64,000 bases of DNA, from NCBI GenBank assembly GCA_902476645.1, contig CABSEG010000007.1, positions 10,612-74,611 of the forward strand, given 5' to 3'. Shown here one piece after another: positions 8,672 to 17,727 of the stretch (positions within the stretch are counted from its first letter, which is position 1; the number at the start of each line of letters is the position of its first letter). Source of the DNA: an uncultured Lachnospiraceae bacterium. Lineage in GTDB: Bacteria; Bacillota; Clostridia; Lachnospirales; Lachnospiraceae. Under the pieces are notes generated by a model, which worked only from the letters and a program-made list of their open reading frames with translations, was not told where the DNA came from and made no database searches. Made by a program: the position numbers and the translations under genes.

Positions 8672-9322
8672 ATGGATTATGGGATGTTAGTTTCAAAATT
8701 AGGGGATGGTATGCTGGTATCTGTGGCCATATTTGGTCTGACGCTGCTTTTTTCGATTCCCCTTGGTTTTCTGATCTGCTTTGGACGGATGTCAAAGAAT
8801 GTGATCATCCGGAATATCGCAAAGGTCTATATTTCCATCATGCGCGGCACGCCTCTGATGCTACAGCTCATGGTGGTATATTTCGGTCCCTATTACATAT
8901 TCGGCGTGCAGATCAAACCTTCTTATCGGTTTGTGGCGGTTATTATCGGATTTGTGCTCAATTACGCAGCCTATTTTGCAGAAATCTACCGGGGTGGAAT
9001 TGAGTCCATGCCGGTGGGGCAGTACGAAGCGGCGAAATTATTGGGATATGGAAAGGTACAGACGTTCTTTTACATTATCCTTCCCCAGGTGATCAAAAGA
9101 ATTCTGCCCTCCGTGACCAATGAGATTATCACGCTGGTTAAGGATACTTCTCTGGCCATGGTAATCGCTGTGTCTGAGATGTTTACGGTGGCCAAAGCGC
9201 TGGCTTCCTCCAGTACCAGTATGATTCCTTTTGTGGCGGCCGGTATTTTTTACTATGTATTTAACTTTGTGGTAGCCTTTGTGATGGAAAAAGTGGAACA
9301 GAGGTTAAACTACTATCGGTAA
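8672..9322 (+). CDS. Amino-acid ABC transporter permease
   Basis: This is a 216-residue inner-membrane permease of the HisM/GlnP type. About five hydrophobic segments are visible. The ATPase-contact (EAA) loop reads E-S-M-P-x-G-Q-Y-E-A-A-K-L-L-G-Y and is followed by I-I-L-P-Q. R-G-T-P-L-M-L-Q-L near residue 60 is the usual family motif. The ATG at 8672 is preceded by GGAGG at 8661-8665; an in-frame ATG at 8612 lies in the terminator and is rejected. It is followed after 13 bp by its ATPase. Confidence 0.93.
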   Translation: MDYGMLVSKLGDGMLVSVAIFGLTLLFSIPLGFLICFGRMSKNVIIRNIAKVYISIMRGTPLMLQLMVVYFGPYYIFGVQIKPSYRFVAVIIGFVLNYAAYFAEIYRGGIESMPVGQYEAAKLLGYGKVQTFFYIILPQVIKRILPSVTNEIITLVKDTSLAMVIAVSEMFTVAKALASSSTSMIPFVAAGIFYYVFNFVVAFVMEKVEQRLNYYR

Positions 9323-9335
9323 AGGAGGGTGAGGG

Positions 9336-10091
9336 ATGAATTATTTAGAGATAAATCATATCAAAAAAAGCTTCGGGAATCTGGAAGTGCTAAAGGATAT
9401 CTCCTTGACCGTACGCCAGGGAGAGGTGGTGGCGATCATTGGGCCCTCCGGCTCTGGAAAGTCTACGCTGCTTAGGTGCGCCACTTTTTTAGAGACCATG
9501 GATTCCGGTGATTTAAGCTATCTGGGAGAAAAAGCGGTAACCATGGATGAGAATGGAAATTCCGTGTACGCCAAACCTGCACAGCTAAAGAAGATTCAGG
9601 AAAATTTCGGACTGGTCTTTCAAAGTTTCCATTTGTTCCCCCATCTGAATGTGCTCCGAAATGTGATGGATGCACCGGTGCGGGTACAGAAAAGAAAGAA
9701 AGAGGAGGCCAGGAGAGAGGCCCTTGCCTTGTTAAAGAAGATGGGGCTGGAAGATAAGGCCGATGCCTACCCCTGTCAACTGTCAGGAGGCCAGCAGCAG
9801 CGGGTTTCCATTGCCAGAGCCCTGGCGTTAAATCCGAAGGTACTGTTTTTTGACGAACCAACGTCAGCGCTGGACCCAGAGCTAACCGGGGAGATTCTAA
9901 AGGTGATTAAAGATCTGGCGGCAGAGCATATGACGATGGTGATTGTTACCCATGAGATGAATTTTGCCAGAAATGTGGCGGACCATATCATTTTTATGGA
10001 TGGAGGAGTCATTGCGCAGCAAGGGACGCCGGATGAACTATTTAACTCAAATCATCCAAGAATGAAGGAGTTTTTAGGTAAATTTGAATAA
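9336..10091 (+). CDS. Amino-acid ABC transporter ATP-binding protein
   Basis: This 251-residue ATPase energises the transporter encoded with it. The Walker A motif G-P-S-G-S-G-K-S-T is at residues 36-44, the Q-loop is in V-F-Q-S-F-H-L-F-P-H, the signature L-S-G-G-Q-Q-Q-R begins at about residue 149, and Walker B L-F-F-D-E-P and the switch His in V-T-H-E-M follow. These features place it with GlnQ/HisP-type polar amino-acid importers. The AAAGGAGG ribosome site overlaps the end of the permease gene region. It is the last gene of the operon. Confidence 0.95.
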   Translation: MNYLEINHIKKSFGNLEVLKDISLTVRQGEVVAIIGPSGSGKSTLLRCATFLETMDSGDLSYLGEKAVTMDENGNSVYAKPAQLKKIQENFGLVFQSFHLFPHLNVLRNVMDAPVRVQKRKKEEARREALALLKKMGLEDKADAYPCQLSGGQQQRVSIARALALNPKVLFFDEPTSALDPELTGEILKVIKDLAAEHMTMVIVTHEMNFARNVADHIIFMDGGVIAQQGTPDELFNSNHPRMKEFLGKFE

Positions 10092-10116
10092 AGTGGAAAA
10101 ACAGGGACGTTGAATC

Positions 10117-10145
10117 TTGCTTTATGAGTATCCTTGTTATATAAT
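10117..10145 (+). promoter_or_regulatory. purC promoter
   Basis: A -35 TTGCTT (10117-10122) and a perfect -10 TATAAT (10140-10145) are separated by 17 bp. Confidence 0.75.
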
Positions 10146-10151
10146 TTTTCC

Positions 10152-10234
10152 GTAGCGGCTAGTCGGCAGTGTCGAAAAGACACTGGCGGCTATCTTGCTT
10201 AAGTAAACGTGAAAGGCAGCCAATGCTGCCAAGA
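10152..10234 (+). promoter_or_regulatory. Structured purC leader, unassigned
   Basis: The leader of purC starts just after the promoter and contains two hairpins. CAGTGTC pairs with GACACTG around a GAAAA loop (about 10167-10185), with GGCTA segments outside that could extend the stem. GGCAGC pairs with GCTGCC across CAAT (about 10216-10231). There is no T-run terminator after them. It does not match the purine, PRPP or ZTP riboswitch consensus as I know them. A regulatory role is inferred only from position. Confidence 0.35.
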
Positions 10235-10266
10235 GAAAAGATAAAAAAAGGATAGGTGGATGTCAA

Positions 10267-10971
10267 ATGGAAAAGAGAGAATTACTCTACGAAGGAAAAG
10301 CAAAGAAAGTGTACACCACAGAGGACCCGGATGTATTAATCGTGGACTACAAAGACGATGCCACTGCATTTAACGGGCTGAAGAAGGGAACCATCACCGG
10401 AAAAGGCGTGGTGAATAACCGCATGACCAACAAGGTGTTCCAGATTCTGGAGAGCAAAGGCGTTCCTACCCACTATATTCAGGAGCTGAGTGACCGGGAG
10501 ACTGCCGTAAAGAAAGTGGAGATTGTTCCGCTGGAGGTGATCATCCGCAATGTGGCAGCAGGAAGCTTTTCCAAGAGACTTGGGGTAGAAGAGGGAACGA
10601 AGTTTACGGCGCCTACCCTGGAATTTAGTTATAAAAACGATGATTTGGGCGATCCGCTGATCAATGATTATTTTGCCATTGCCCTGAATTTGGCCACCAG
10701 AGAAGAAATTGAAACGATCACAAAATACGCTTTTAAGGTAAACGAGGTGCTTAAAGAGTACTTTATGCAGGCCAATATTGAGCTGATTGACTTTAAGATC
10801 GAGTTTGGCCGTTATCACGGACAGATCATCCTGGCAGATGAAACCTCGCCGGACACTTGCAGACTCTGGGACGCTACCACACATGAAAAACTGGATAAGG
10901 ACCGTTTCCGCAGAGACATGGGAAATGTGGAAGAAGCATACAACGAAGTGTTCAAACGTCTTGGATTATAA
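10267..10971 (+). CDS. purC: SAICAR synthetase (phosphoribosylaminoimidazole-succinocarboxamide synthase)
   Basis: This 234-residue cytosolic enzyme joins CAIR and aspartate with ATP to give SAICAR in de novo purine synthesis. Typical features are the N-terminal [10 protein letters not shown] phosphate-binding strand, the G-K-G-V-V-N-N-R segment, the V-E-V-I-V-R-N family motif in the form L-E-V-I-I-R-N, and [14 protein letters not shown] near the C-terminus. Length is normal for bacterial PurC. It heads a purC-purF-purB group on one strand, with its own promoter and a structured leader. Confidence 0.97.
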   Translation: MEKRELLYEGKAKKVYTTEDPDVLIVDYKDDATAFNGLKKGTITGKGVVNNRMTNKVFQILESKGVPTHYIQELSDRETAVKKVEIVPLEVIIRNVAAGSFSKRLGVEEGTKFTAPTLEFSYKNDDLGDPLINDYFAIALNLATREEIETITKYAFKVNEVLKEYFMQANIELIDFKIEFGRYHGQIILADETSPDTCRLWDATTHEKLDKDRFRRDMGNVEEAYNEVFKRLGL

Positions 10972-11013
10972 GAACCGGTAATTTGTCTCACAGAACAGGA
11001 AAAGGGTTGTATC

Positions 11014-12459
11014 ATGAATCAGACTTGGCATGAGCAAGGAGAAGGTACGGACAAGCGTAAGGAAGCGTGTGGGGTCTTCGGTATTTACGATTTTGATGGT
11101 AATGATGTTTCCTCGACTATCTACTATGGCCTGTTTGCCCTTCAGCATCGGGGACAGGAGAGCTGCGGTATCGCGGTCAGCGACACCAATGGGCCAAAAG
11201 GCGTGGTGAAATCTTTGAAAGGGATGGGGTTGGTAAACGAGGTTTTTACAGAAGAGTCTTTTGAGCAGATGCGGGGAGATATCGGGGTGGGGCATGTCAG
11301 ATATTCCACCGCAGGTGCCAGTACCAGGGAAAATGCCCAGCCGTTGGTATTAAATTATATCAAAGGAACCTTAGCGCTGGCGCACAATGGAAACCTGATC
11401 AATGCCAATGAGTTGAGAGAAGAGTTGGCCTACGGCGGCGCAATCTTTCAGACAACCATTGACTCAGAGGTGATTGCCTATCATATTGCCAGAGAGCGGG
11501 TGAACTCAGCTACGGCGGAGGAGGCTGTGGCCAAGGCAATGAAAAAGATCAAGGGGGCCTACTCCCTGGTGGTGATGTCCCCCAGAAAACTGATGGGAGC
11601 CAGAGATCCCTATGGCTTTAAGCCTCTTTGTATCGGGAAACGGGATCATGCCTATATTTTGGCTTCTGAGACCTGCGCTCTGGACACCATCGGAGCCGAG
11701 TTTATCCGGGATGTGGAGCCCGGAGAGATTGTTACAATCACAAAGGATGGAATCGTCTCGGATAAAAGCCTTTGCCTGCCTAAGGCACAGATGGCCAGAT
11801 GCATCTTTGAGTATATTTATTTTGCAAGACCTGACAGCAGGATCGATGGGGTGGGCGTCTATCAGTCCAGAATCAGGGCAGGACGGTACCTGGCCATGGA
11901 TTCCCCTGTGGAGGCGGATCTGGTGGTGGGAGTTCCAGAATCAGGAAACATTGCGGCTCTGGGATATTCCCTCCAGTCGGGAATCCCATATGGAACAGCG
12001 TTTGTAAAAAACGGCTATGTGGGCAGAACCTTTATCAAGCCGAAGCAAAGCAGCCGGGAATCCAGCGTTCAGGTGAAGCTGAATGTAATGAGAGAGGCAG
12101 TGGAGGGAAAGCGCATCGTTATGATTGATGATTCCATAGTCCGGGGAACCACCAGTGACCGGATTGTCAGTATGTTGAAGGAGGCAGGCGCAAAGGAAGT
12201 GCACATGAGAGTCAGTTCCCCTCCTTTCTTGTGGCCCTGCTATTTTGGTACGGACGTGCCAGCCAGAGAGCAGCTGATTGCCTATAACAGGTCTGTGGAA
12301 GAAATTCGACAAATCATCGGAGCGGATACGCTGGCATATCTTCGCGTGGAGCGGTTGGGTGAACTGGTAAAGGGATTATCCATCTGCCAGGGCTGCTTTA
12401 CAGGCAATTATCCTATGGAGCCTCCCACAGAGGATATTCGCGGTGAATACAGCAAATAA
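11014..12459 (+). CDS. purF: Amidophosphoribosyltransferase (PRPP amidotransferase)
   Basis: This 481-residue enzyme makes phosphoribosylamine from PRPP and glutamine, the first committed purine step. C19 in E-A-C-G-V-F-G is the glutaminase nucleophile after removal of an 18-residue propeptide. The phosphoribosyltransferase loop is V-M-I-D-D-S-I-V-R-G-T-T. Cysteines in M-A-R-C-I-F-E, L-W-P-C-Y-F-G and I-C-Q-G-C match the iron-sulphur ligands of the Bacillus-type enzyme, so a 4Fe-4S cluster is expected. It follows purC by 42 bp and precedes purB by 43 bp, consistent with one transcript. Confidence 0.97.
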   Translation: MNQTWHEQGEGTDKRKEACGVFGIYDFDGNDVSSTIYYGLFALQHRGQESCGIAVSDTNGPKGVVKSLKGMGLVNEVFTEESFEQMRGDIGVGHVRYSTAGASTRENAQPLVLNYIKGTLALAHNGNLINANELREELAYGGAIFQTTIDSEVIAYHIARERVNSATAEEAVAKAMKKIKGAYSLVVMSPRKLMGARDPYGFKPLCIGKRDHAYILASETCALDTIGAEFIRDVEPGEIVTITKDGIVSDKSLCLPKAQMARCIFEYIYFARPDSRIDGVGVYQSRIRAGRYLAMDSPVEADLVVGVPESGNIAALGYSLQSGIPYGTAFVKNGYVGRTFIKPKQSSRESSVQVKLNVMREAVEGKRIVMIDDSIVRGTTSDRIVSMLKEAGAKEVHMRVSSPPFLWPCYFGTDVPAREQLIAYNRSVEEIRQIIGADTLAYLRVERLGELVKGLSICQGCFTGNYPMEPPTEDIRGEYSK

Positions 12460-12502
12460 TAATACGAACAGGTAGGATTCAAAGAGATAAAAGGAGAGAA
12501 CG

Positions 12503-13936
12503 ATGAGTACAGACAGATACCAAAGTCCCCTGTCTGAGCGTTACGCCAGCAAGGAGATGCAGTATATTTTTTCACCGGATATGAAGTTTAAGACCTGGAG
12601 AAAGCTGTGGATTGCCCTGGCAGAGACAGAAAAAGAGCTGGGGCTTCCCATCACGGATGAACAGATCGAAGAGCTTCGGGCCCATGCGGAAGACATCAAT
12701 TACGAAGTGGCAAAAGAGAGAGAAAAAGTCGTGCGCCATGACGTGATGTCCCATGTCTATGCCTACGGGGTACAGTGCCCCAAGGCAAAGGGAATCATCC
12801 ATCTGGGGGCTACCAGCTGCTATGTGGGAGATAACACAGATCTTATTGTGATGACAGAAGCTCTAAAGCTGGTGAAGAAAAAGCTGGTAAATGTGCTGGC
12901 AGAGCTGGCCAAGTTTGCTGATACTTATAAAAACCAGCCGACTCTGGCTTTTACCCATTTTCAGCCGGCACAGCCCACCACTGTGGGAAAGAGAGCCACA
13001 CTCTGGATGCAGGAGTTTTTGTTGGATTTGGAGGATTTGGATCATGTGCTTGGAACCATGAAGTTGTTGGGATCCAAGGGAACCACGGGAACCCAGGCCA
13101 GCTTTTTAGAGCTTTTTGACGGGGATCAGGAAAAGATTGATCAAATTGATCCCATGATCGCCGCAAAGATGGGATTTAAAGAGTGTTATCCCGTATCCGG
13201 ACAGACCTATTCCAGAAAGGTGGATACCAGGGTCTTGAATGTCCTGGCAGGAATCGCGGCCAGCGCCCATAAGTTTTCCAACGACATTCGCCTGCTTCAG
13301 CATTTAAAGGAGGTGGAAGAGCCTTTTGAGAAAAACCAGATTGGCTCATCTGCCATGGCATATAAGAGAAACCCCATGAGAAGCGAACGTATTGCATCCC
13401 TGGCCAGATTTGTGATGGTGGATGCTATGAATCCCGCCATCACCTCAGCCACCCAGTGGTTTGAGCGGACACTGGATGACTCCGCCAACAAGAGACTTTC
13501 CATTCCCGAGGGCTTTTTGGCCATCGACGGCATTTTGGATTTGTGTCTCAATGTGGTGGACGGTCTGGTGGTATATCCCAAGGTTATTGAGAAGCGTCTT
13601 ATGTCGGAACTGCCGTTTATGGCTACGGAAAATATCATGATGGACGCCGTAAAGGCAGGAGGAGACCGGCAAGAGCTCCATGAGAGAATCCGGGAGCTTT
13701 CCATGGAGGCTGGAAGAAACGTAAAAGCGGAAGGAAAGGAGAATAATCTTCTGGAGTTGATCGCTGGGGATCCGGCCTTTAATATGACGCTGGAAGAGCT
13801 GAAAAAGACCATGGACCCGGCAAAATATGTGGGACGGGCACCCTTGCAGGTGGAAAAGTTCCTGGAGAACGTGGTAAAACCGGTTTTGGAAGAAAATAAA
13901 GATGTGCTTGGTATGAAAGCGGAGATTAACGTATAA
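12503..13936 (+). CDS. purB: Adenylosuccinate lyase
   Basis: This 477-residue lyase cleaves SAICAR and adenylosuccinate, releasing fumarate, in purine synthesis. The fumarase-superfamily signature [11 protein letters not shown] lies near residue 280 with the catalytic Ser in the mobile loop. H-L-G-A-T-S in the first third and T-H-F-Q-P-A-Q-P-T carry the acid/base histidine region. AAAAGGAGAG precedes the ATG. It ends the purC-purF-purB run; a GC-rich hairpin follows. Confidence 0.96.
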   Translation: MSTDRYQSPLSERYASKEMQYIFSPDMKFKTWRKLWIALAETEKELGLPITDEQIEELRAHAEDINYEVAKEREKVVRHDVMSHVYAYGVQCPKAKGIIHLGATSCYVGDNTDLIVMTEALKLVKKKLVNVLAELAKFADTYKNQPTLAFTHFQPAQPTTVGKRATLWMQEFLLDLEDLDHVLGTMKLLGSKGTTGTQASFLELFDGDQEKIDQIDPMIAAKMGFKECYPVSGQTYSRKVDTRVLNVLAGIAASAHKFSNDIRLLQHLKEVEEPFEKNQIGSSAMAYKRNPMRSERIASLARFVMVDAMNPAITSATQWFERTLDDSANKRLSIPEGFLAIDGILDLCLNVVDGLVVYPKVIEKRLMSELPFMATENIMMDAVKAGGDRQELHERIRELSMEAGRNVKAEGKENNLLELIAGDPAFNMTLEELKKTMDPAKYVGRAPLQVEKFLENVVKPVLEENKDVLGMKAEINV

Positions 13937-13954
13937 GTAAGATTGCAGAGAATA

Positions 13955-13993
13955 AAAGGCTGGCGTACAGATGGAAATGGTGCGCCAGCCTTT
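13955..13993 (+). terminator. Hairpin after purB, probable terminator
   Basis: An 11-bp perfect stem, AAAGGCTGGCG (13955-13965) with CGCCAGCCTTT (13983-13993), has a 17-base loop. There is no T run beyond the stem, so termination may be partial. Confidence 0.55.
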
Positions 13994-14031
13994 GCAGCAT
14001 GGGAAGAAGCATGAATATATGGAGGTGTGGG

Positions 14032-15345
14032 ATGAAGGAAAGGGAAAACAAGGGAGGAAATCCATGGGCCCTGTTACCCATCGGAGTTTTTCTGGTTCTG
14101 TTTATCGGCATGGGATGTATTTTGGGGGATTTTCAAAAGATACCTGCGATTGTAGCGTTTCTAATTGCTCTGTTGGTGGCTTTTTTGCAAAACAGGCAGA
14201 CAAATTATCAAAGGAAGATCCGTATTATTACCAGGGGAATCGGAGAAGAGAATATCGTAACCATGTGCCTGATTTTTTTGGTTGCGGGAGGGTTTTCCGG
14301 GGCGGTTAAGGCGGCCGGAGGTGTGGAGAGCACGGTTAATTTGGGCCTTTCTCTGATGCCTTCGAATATTGCGGTTGCGGGGCTGTTTTTGATTGGATGC
14401 TTTATCTCCCTGTCTATGGGTACCTCTATGGGGACGATAGCTGCCATGGCTCCCATCGGCGTGGGGATCAGCGAGAAGACGGGAATTGGCCTGCCTCTCT
14501 GTGTGGGGGCCGTAGTCTGTGGAGCCATGTTTGGGGATAATCTGTCCATGATATCCGACACTACGATTGCGGCAGTTCGCACCCAAGGATGCGAGATGAA
14601 AGACAAGTTTCGGGAAAATTTTTTGATTGTATTACCGGCTGCGGCCATCACAGTGCTGCTTTTTCTGATCTTGTCCGGAAACGTGGAAGGGCAGGGGTTT
14701 CAGGATTTGGATTACGAACTTTTAAAGGTGGCACCGTATCTGGTAGTTCTGGCGGGCGCGCTGATCGGGATCAACGTATTTGTGGTTCTGATCGGGGGAA
14801 CCGTGTTATCTTTGCTGGTGGGTGTGGGCACCGGTACCATACCGTTATCGGATATGTTCCAGGTGGTAGGTGAAGGCGTCACTGGGATGTATGACATCAC
14901 GGTAATCTCTCTGATTGTGGCTTGCATTGTGGCTTTGGTGAAGGACTATGGAGGAATTCAGTTTTTGCTGCGAGTGATCAAAAAGCGCATTCGGGGGACA
15001 AAAGGAGGGGAGCTTGGGATCGCGCTTCTGGCCCTGGCTGTGGATGCCTGTACGGCAAACAATACAGTGGCGATTGTAATGGCTGGACCTATCGCAAAGG
15101 AAATCAGTAACGAATACGGCATTTCTCCCAGAAGAAGCGCCTCCCTTTTGGACATTTTTGCCTCTGTAGGGCAGGGGATCATTCCCTACGGAGCACAATT
15201 GTTGTCTGCTGCCGGTCTGGCTGCCTTAAGTCCGATTGAAATCATGCCCTATCTGTTTTATCCTGCTTTAATGGGAATCAGTGCAATCTGTTTTATCCTG
15301 TTTCGCAAATCCCATGGAAAGCAAAAAAAGGAGAGAAGGGCATGA
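14032..15345 (+). CDS. NhaC-family Na+/H+ antiporter-type membrane protein
   Basis: This 437-residue integral membrane protein has about eleven hydrophobic segments. It fits the NhaC/ArsB-type ion transporter superfamily: S-M-G-T-S-M-G-T near residue 130 and the segment G-D-N-L-S-M-I-S-D-T-T around residue 165 are typical of NhaC-like sodium/proton (or lactate-malate/sodium) exchangers. An unstructured Lys/Asn-rich start precedes the first helix. The ATG at 14032 has GGAGGT six bases upstream and is preferred over 13999. Its last four bases overlap the LysR gene (ATGA), so both are co-translated. The actual substrate is unknown. Confidence 0.85.
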   Translation: MKERENKGGNPWALLPIGVFLVLFIGMGCILGDFQKIPAIVAFLIALLVAFLQNRQTNYQRKIRIITRGIGEENIVTMCLIFLVAGGFSGAVKAAGGVESTVNLGLSLMPSNIAVAGLFLIGCFISLSMGTSMGTIAAMAPIGVGISEKTGIGLPLCVGAVVCGAMFGDNLSMISDTTIAAVRTQGCEMKDKFRENFLIVLPAAAITVLLFLILSGNVEGQGFQDLDYELLKVAPYLVVLAGALIGINVFVVLIGGTVLSLLVGVGTGTIPLSDMFQVVGEGVTGMYDITVISLIVACIVALVKDYGGIQFLLRVIKKRIRGTKGGELGIALLALAVDACTANNTVAIVMAGPIAKEISNEYGISPRRSASLLDIFASVGQGIIPYGAQLLSAAGLAALSPIEIMPYLFYPALMGISAICFILFRKSHGKQKKERRA

Positions 15346-16244
15346 ACGTAAACCTGGAATATTATAAAATGTTTTACTATGTGGCAAAGGCCGGAAGTAT
15401 CACCCAGGCAGCCGAACAGTTGTCCGTTTCCCAGCCGGCGGTCAGTCAGGCAGTAAAAAATCTGGAACAGAATATTGGAATCCCTTTGTTTATAAGAACG
15501 GGAAAAGGGGTGCGTCTGACCAGTGCCGGAGAGATGTTGTTTTCTTATGTGGAGAGAGGGTATGAGTCCATTCTTTTGGGAGAACAAAAGCTACAGGATT
15601 TGATGAGCCTGGAGACTGGAGAGATCCGTATCGGGGCCAGCGACATGACCCTGCGATTTTATCTCCTGCCCTTTTTGCAGAGGTTTCATGAAGCTTATCC
15701 GAAAATCCGTCTGAATGTGACCAATGGTCCCACACCGGAGACCATACATTACCTCCAGCAGGGAAAGATTGATTTTGGGGTGGTAACCGATCCCTTGCCG
15801 GAGACCGGAGGGATGGAGGTGTACCCGGTTCGGAAGATCACCGATGTGTTTGTGGCCGGGCTCCGGTTCCTGGAATTTAAAAACAGGACGGTATCCCTGA
15901 AGGAACTGGAACAGCTGCCTATCATTTCACTGGAGAAGAATACCAGTACCAGAAGATATATGGACCGCTTTATGGAAGCGAACGGCATTCATCTGAATCC
16001 GGAGATTGAGCTTGCTACCAGCGATATGATTGTTCAGTTTGCCAGGAGAAATCTGGGGGTAGCCAGTGTGATGGAGGACTTTGCCAGGGATTATCTGGAG
16101 CGGGGCGAATTGTTTTCTCTGAAGCTGCAAAAGAAAATTCCAAGTCGCCAGATCTGTGTGCTCTTAAACCGGAAACATCCCCTATCCGCAGCTGCCCATC
16201 GGTTAACCGAGATGATGGAATTGAAAAATGAACATAAGACTTAG
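15342..16244 (+). CDS. LysR-family transcriptional regulator
   Basis: This is a 300-residue regulator. The N-terminal winged helix-turn-helix (residues 1-60) shows the LysR pattern A-G-S-I-T-Q-A-A-E-Q-L-S-V-S-Q-P-A-V-S. The effector-binding domain runs from about residue 90 to 290 and begins G-E-I-R-I-G-A-S-D. The start overlaps the antiporter stop (ATGA), which is unusual for LysR genes, normally divergent from their targets. This suggests autoregulation together with the transporter. The effector is unknown. Confidence 0.93.
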   Translation: MNVNLEYYKMFYYVAKAGSITQAAEQLSVSQPAVSQAVKNLEQNIGIPLFIRTGKGVRLTSAGEMLFSYVERGYESILLGEQKLQDLMSLETGEIRIGASDMTLRFYLLPFLQRFHEAYPKIRLNVTNGPTPETIHYLQQGKIDFGVVTDPLPETGGMEVYPVRKITDVFVAGLRFLEFKNRTVSLKELEQLPIISLEKNTSTRRYMDRFMEANGIHLNPEIELATSDMIVQFARRNLGVASVMEDFARDYLERGELFSLKLQKKIPSRQICVLLNRKHPLSAAAHRLTEMMELKNEHKT

Positions 16245-16270
16245 TTATATAAAACATAAAAAAGATTCAT

Positions 16271-16299
16271 TTTACTTATGAAAGAGTTTGTAGTATACT
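16271..16299 (+). promoter_or_regulatory. purA promoter and leader hairpin
   Basis: A -35 TTTACT (16271-16276) and a -10 TATACT (16294-16299) are 17 bp apart. A 7-bp GC-rich hairpin, TATCGCC with GGCGATA around CCCG, follows at 16316-16333 in the leader. Confidence 0.55.
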
Positions 16300-16383
16300 C
16301 CTATAAGTAAGGAACTATCGCCCCCGGGCGATATCTGTTTGAAATGTAGATCAGAGGAAAGAAGTACAGGAGGAAGCAGAAAT

Positions 16384-17658
16384 ATGGTAGAAGCAGTTGT
16401 CGGAGCGAATTGGGGAGACGAGGGAAAAGGAAAGATCACGGATATGATGGCTCAAAAGGCAGATATCATCGTGCGCTTTCAGGGAGGTGCCAACGCAGGC
16501 CATACGATTGTAAATGATTATGGAAAGTTTGCACTCCACACATTGCCGTCCGGTGTATTCTATGACCACACCACTAGTATCATTGGAAACGGTGTTGCCT
16601 TAAATATTCCCGTACTGTTTCAGGAGATTCAGAGCATTGTGGACAGAGGGGTTCCCATGCCGAAAATTTTGGTATCCAACAGAGCTCAGATTGTGATGTC
16701 CTATCATATTCTCTTCGACCAATATGAAGAGGAGCGTTTGGGAAAGCACTCCTTTGGATCCACCAAGTCGGGCATTGCACCATTTTACTCGGATAAGTAC
16801 GCGAAGATCGGTTTCCAGGTCAGCGAGCTGTTCGATGAGGAAGGATTAAAGGAAAAGGTGGCGCGTATCTGTGAACAGAAAAATGTGATTCTGGAACATC
16901 TCTACCATAAACCAGCCCTCAGGCCGGAGGAGTTGTTAAAGGAGTTAGCAGAATATCGTAGGATGGTTGAGCCTTATGTTTGTGATACATCTGCTTACCT
17001 GTATCAGGCTATTCAGAATGGTAAAACCATTCTGCTGGAAGGCCAGCTTGGCACCTTAAAGGATCCGGATCACGGCATTTACCCCATGGTGACATCCTCT
17101 TCCACGTTGGCTGCATACGGGGCAATCGGAGCAGGCATTCCCCCTTATGAGATCAAAAAGATTGTGACTGTTGTTAAGGCCTATTCCAGCGCTGTAGGAG
17201 CAGGTGCTTTTGTCAGCGAGATCTTCGGGGAAGAAGCAGATGAGTTACGGCGCAGAGGCGGAGACGGAGGAGAGTATGGAGCTACTACGGGTCGCCCCAG
17301 GAGAATGGGATGGTTTGACTGCGTAGCGTCTAAGTACGGCTGCAGGCTTCAGGGAACTACGGATGTGGCGTTTACCGTACTGGATGTGCTGGGCTATCTG
17401 GATGAGATCCCCATCTGCGTGGGTTATGAGATTGACGGTGAGGTGACCACAGAGTTTCCAACTACCACAAAGCTGGAGAAGGCAAAGCCTGTCTTAAAGG
17501 TGCTTCCAGGGTGGAAATGTGATATACGGGGAATTAAAAAGTATGAGGATCTCCCGGAAAACTGCAGGAAGTACGTGGAATTTGTGGAAGAGCAGATCGG
17601 CTATCCCATTACCATGGTGTCCAATGGACCGGGACGCTCTGACATCATTTACCGATAA
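16384..17658 (+). CDS. purA: Adenylosuccinate synthetase
   Basis: This 424-residue GTP-dependent enzyme converts IMP and aspartate to adenylosuccinate, the first step to AMP. The N-terminal loop G-A-N-W-G-D-E-G-K-G-K is the family hallmark, with catalytic D and H in G-G-A-N-A-G-H-T. L-L-E-G-Q-L-G-T and T-G-R-P-R-R-M-G-W-F-D are also diagnostic. The variant G-A-N-W, in place of the more usual G-A-Q-W, is common in Clostridia. The ATG at 16384 with AGGAGG at 16369-16374 is chosen; an ATG at 16339 would add 15 unrelated residues. Separate promoter and strong terminator. Confidence 0.97.
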   Translation: MVEAVVGANWGDEGKGKITDMMAQKADIIVRFQGGANAGHTIVNDYGKFALHTLPSGVFYDHTTSIIGNGVALNIPVLFQEIQSIVDRGVPMPKILVSNRAQIVMSYHILFDQYEEERLGKHSFGSTKSGIAPFYSDKYAKIGFQVSELFDEEGLKEKVARICEQKNVILEHLYHKPALRPEELLKELAEYRRMVEPYVCDTSAYLYQAIQNGKTILLEGQLGTLKDPDHGIYPMVTSSSTLAAYGAIGAGIPPYEIKKIVTVVKAYSSAVGAGAFVSEIFGEEADELRRRGGDGGEYGATTGRPRRMGWFDCVASKYGCRLQGTTDVAFTVLDVLGYLDEIPICVGYEIDGEVTTEFPTTTKLEKAKPVLKVLPGWKCDIRGIKKYEDLPENCRKYVEFVEEQIGYPITMVSNGPGRSDIIYR

Positions 17659-17661
17659 TAG

Positions 17662-17702
17662 AAAAGGGATTCAAAAGCAAAGACAGCTTTTGAATCCCTT
17701 TT
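17662..17702. terminator. Bidirectional terminator between purA and HAD gene
   Basis: A perfect 17-bp stem (17662-17678 with 17686-17702) has a 7-base loop. It starts AAAAGGG and ends CCCTTTT, so T tracts are present on both strands between two convergent genes. Confidence 0.9.
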
Positions 17703-17727
17703 GTGCTAAAAGGACTTTCCATAGAAA

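Noticed and set aside
10152..10234. ZTP riboswitch before purC
   Set aside because: ACTGGCGG resembles part of the ZTP consensus, but here ACTG is one arm of a perfect hairpin, and the second conserved half (CC-x-C-x-GGG) is missing.
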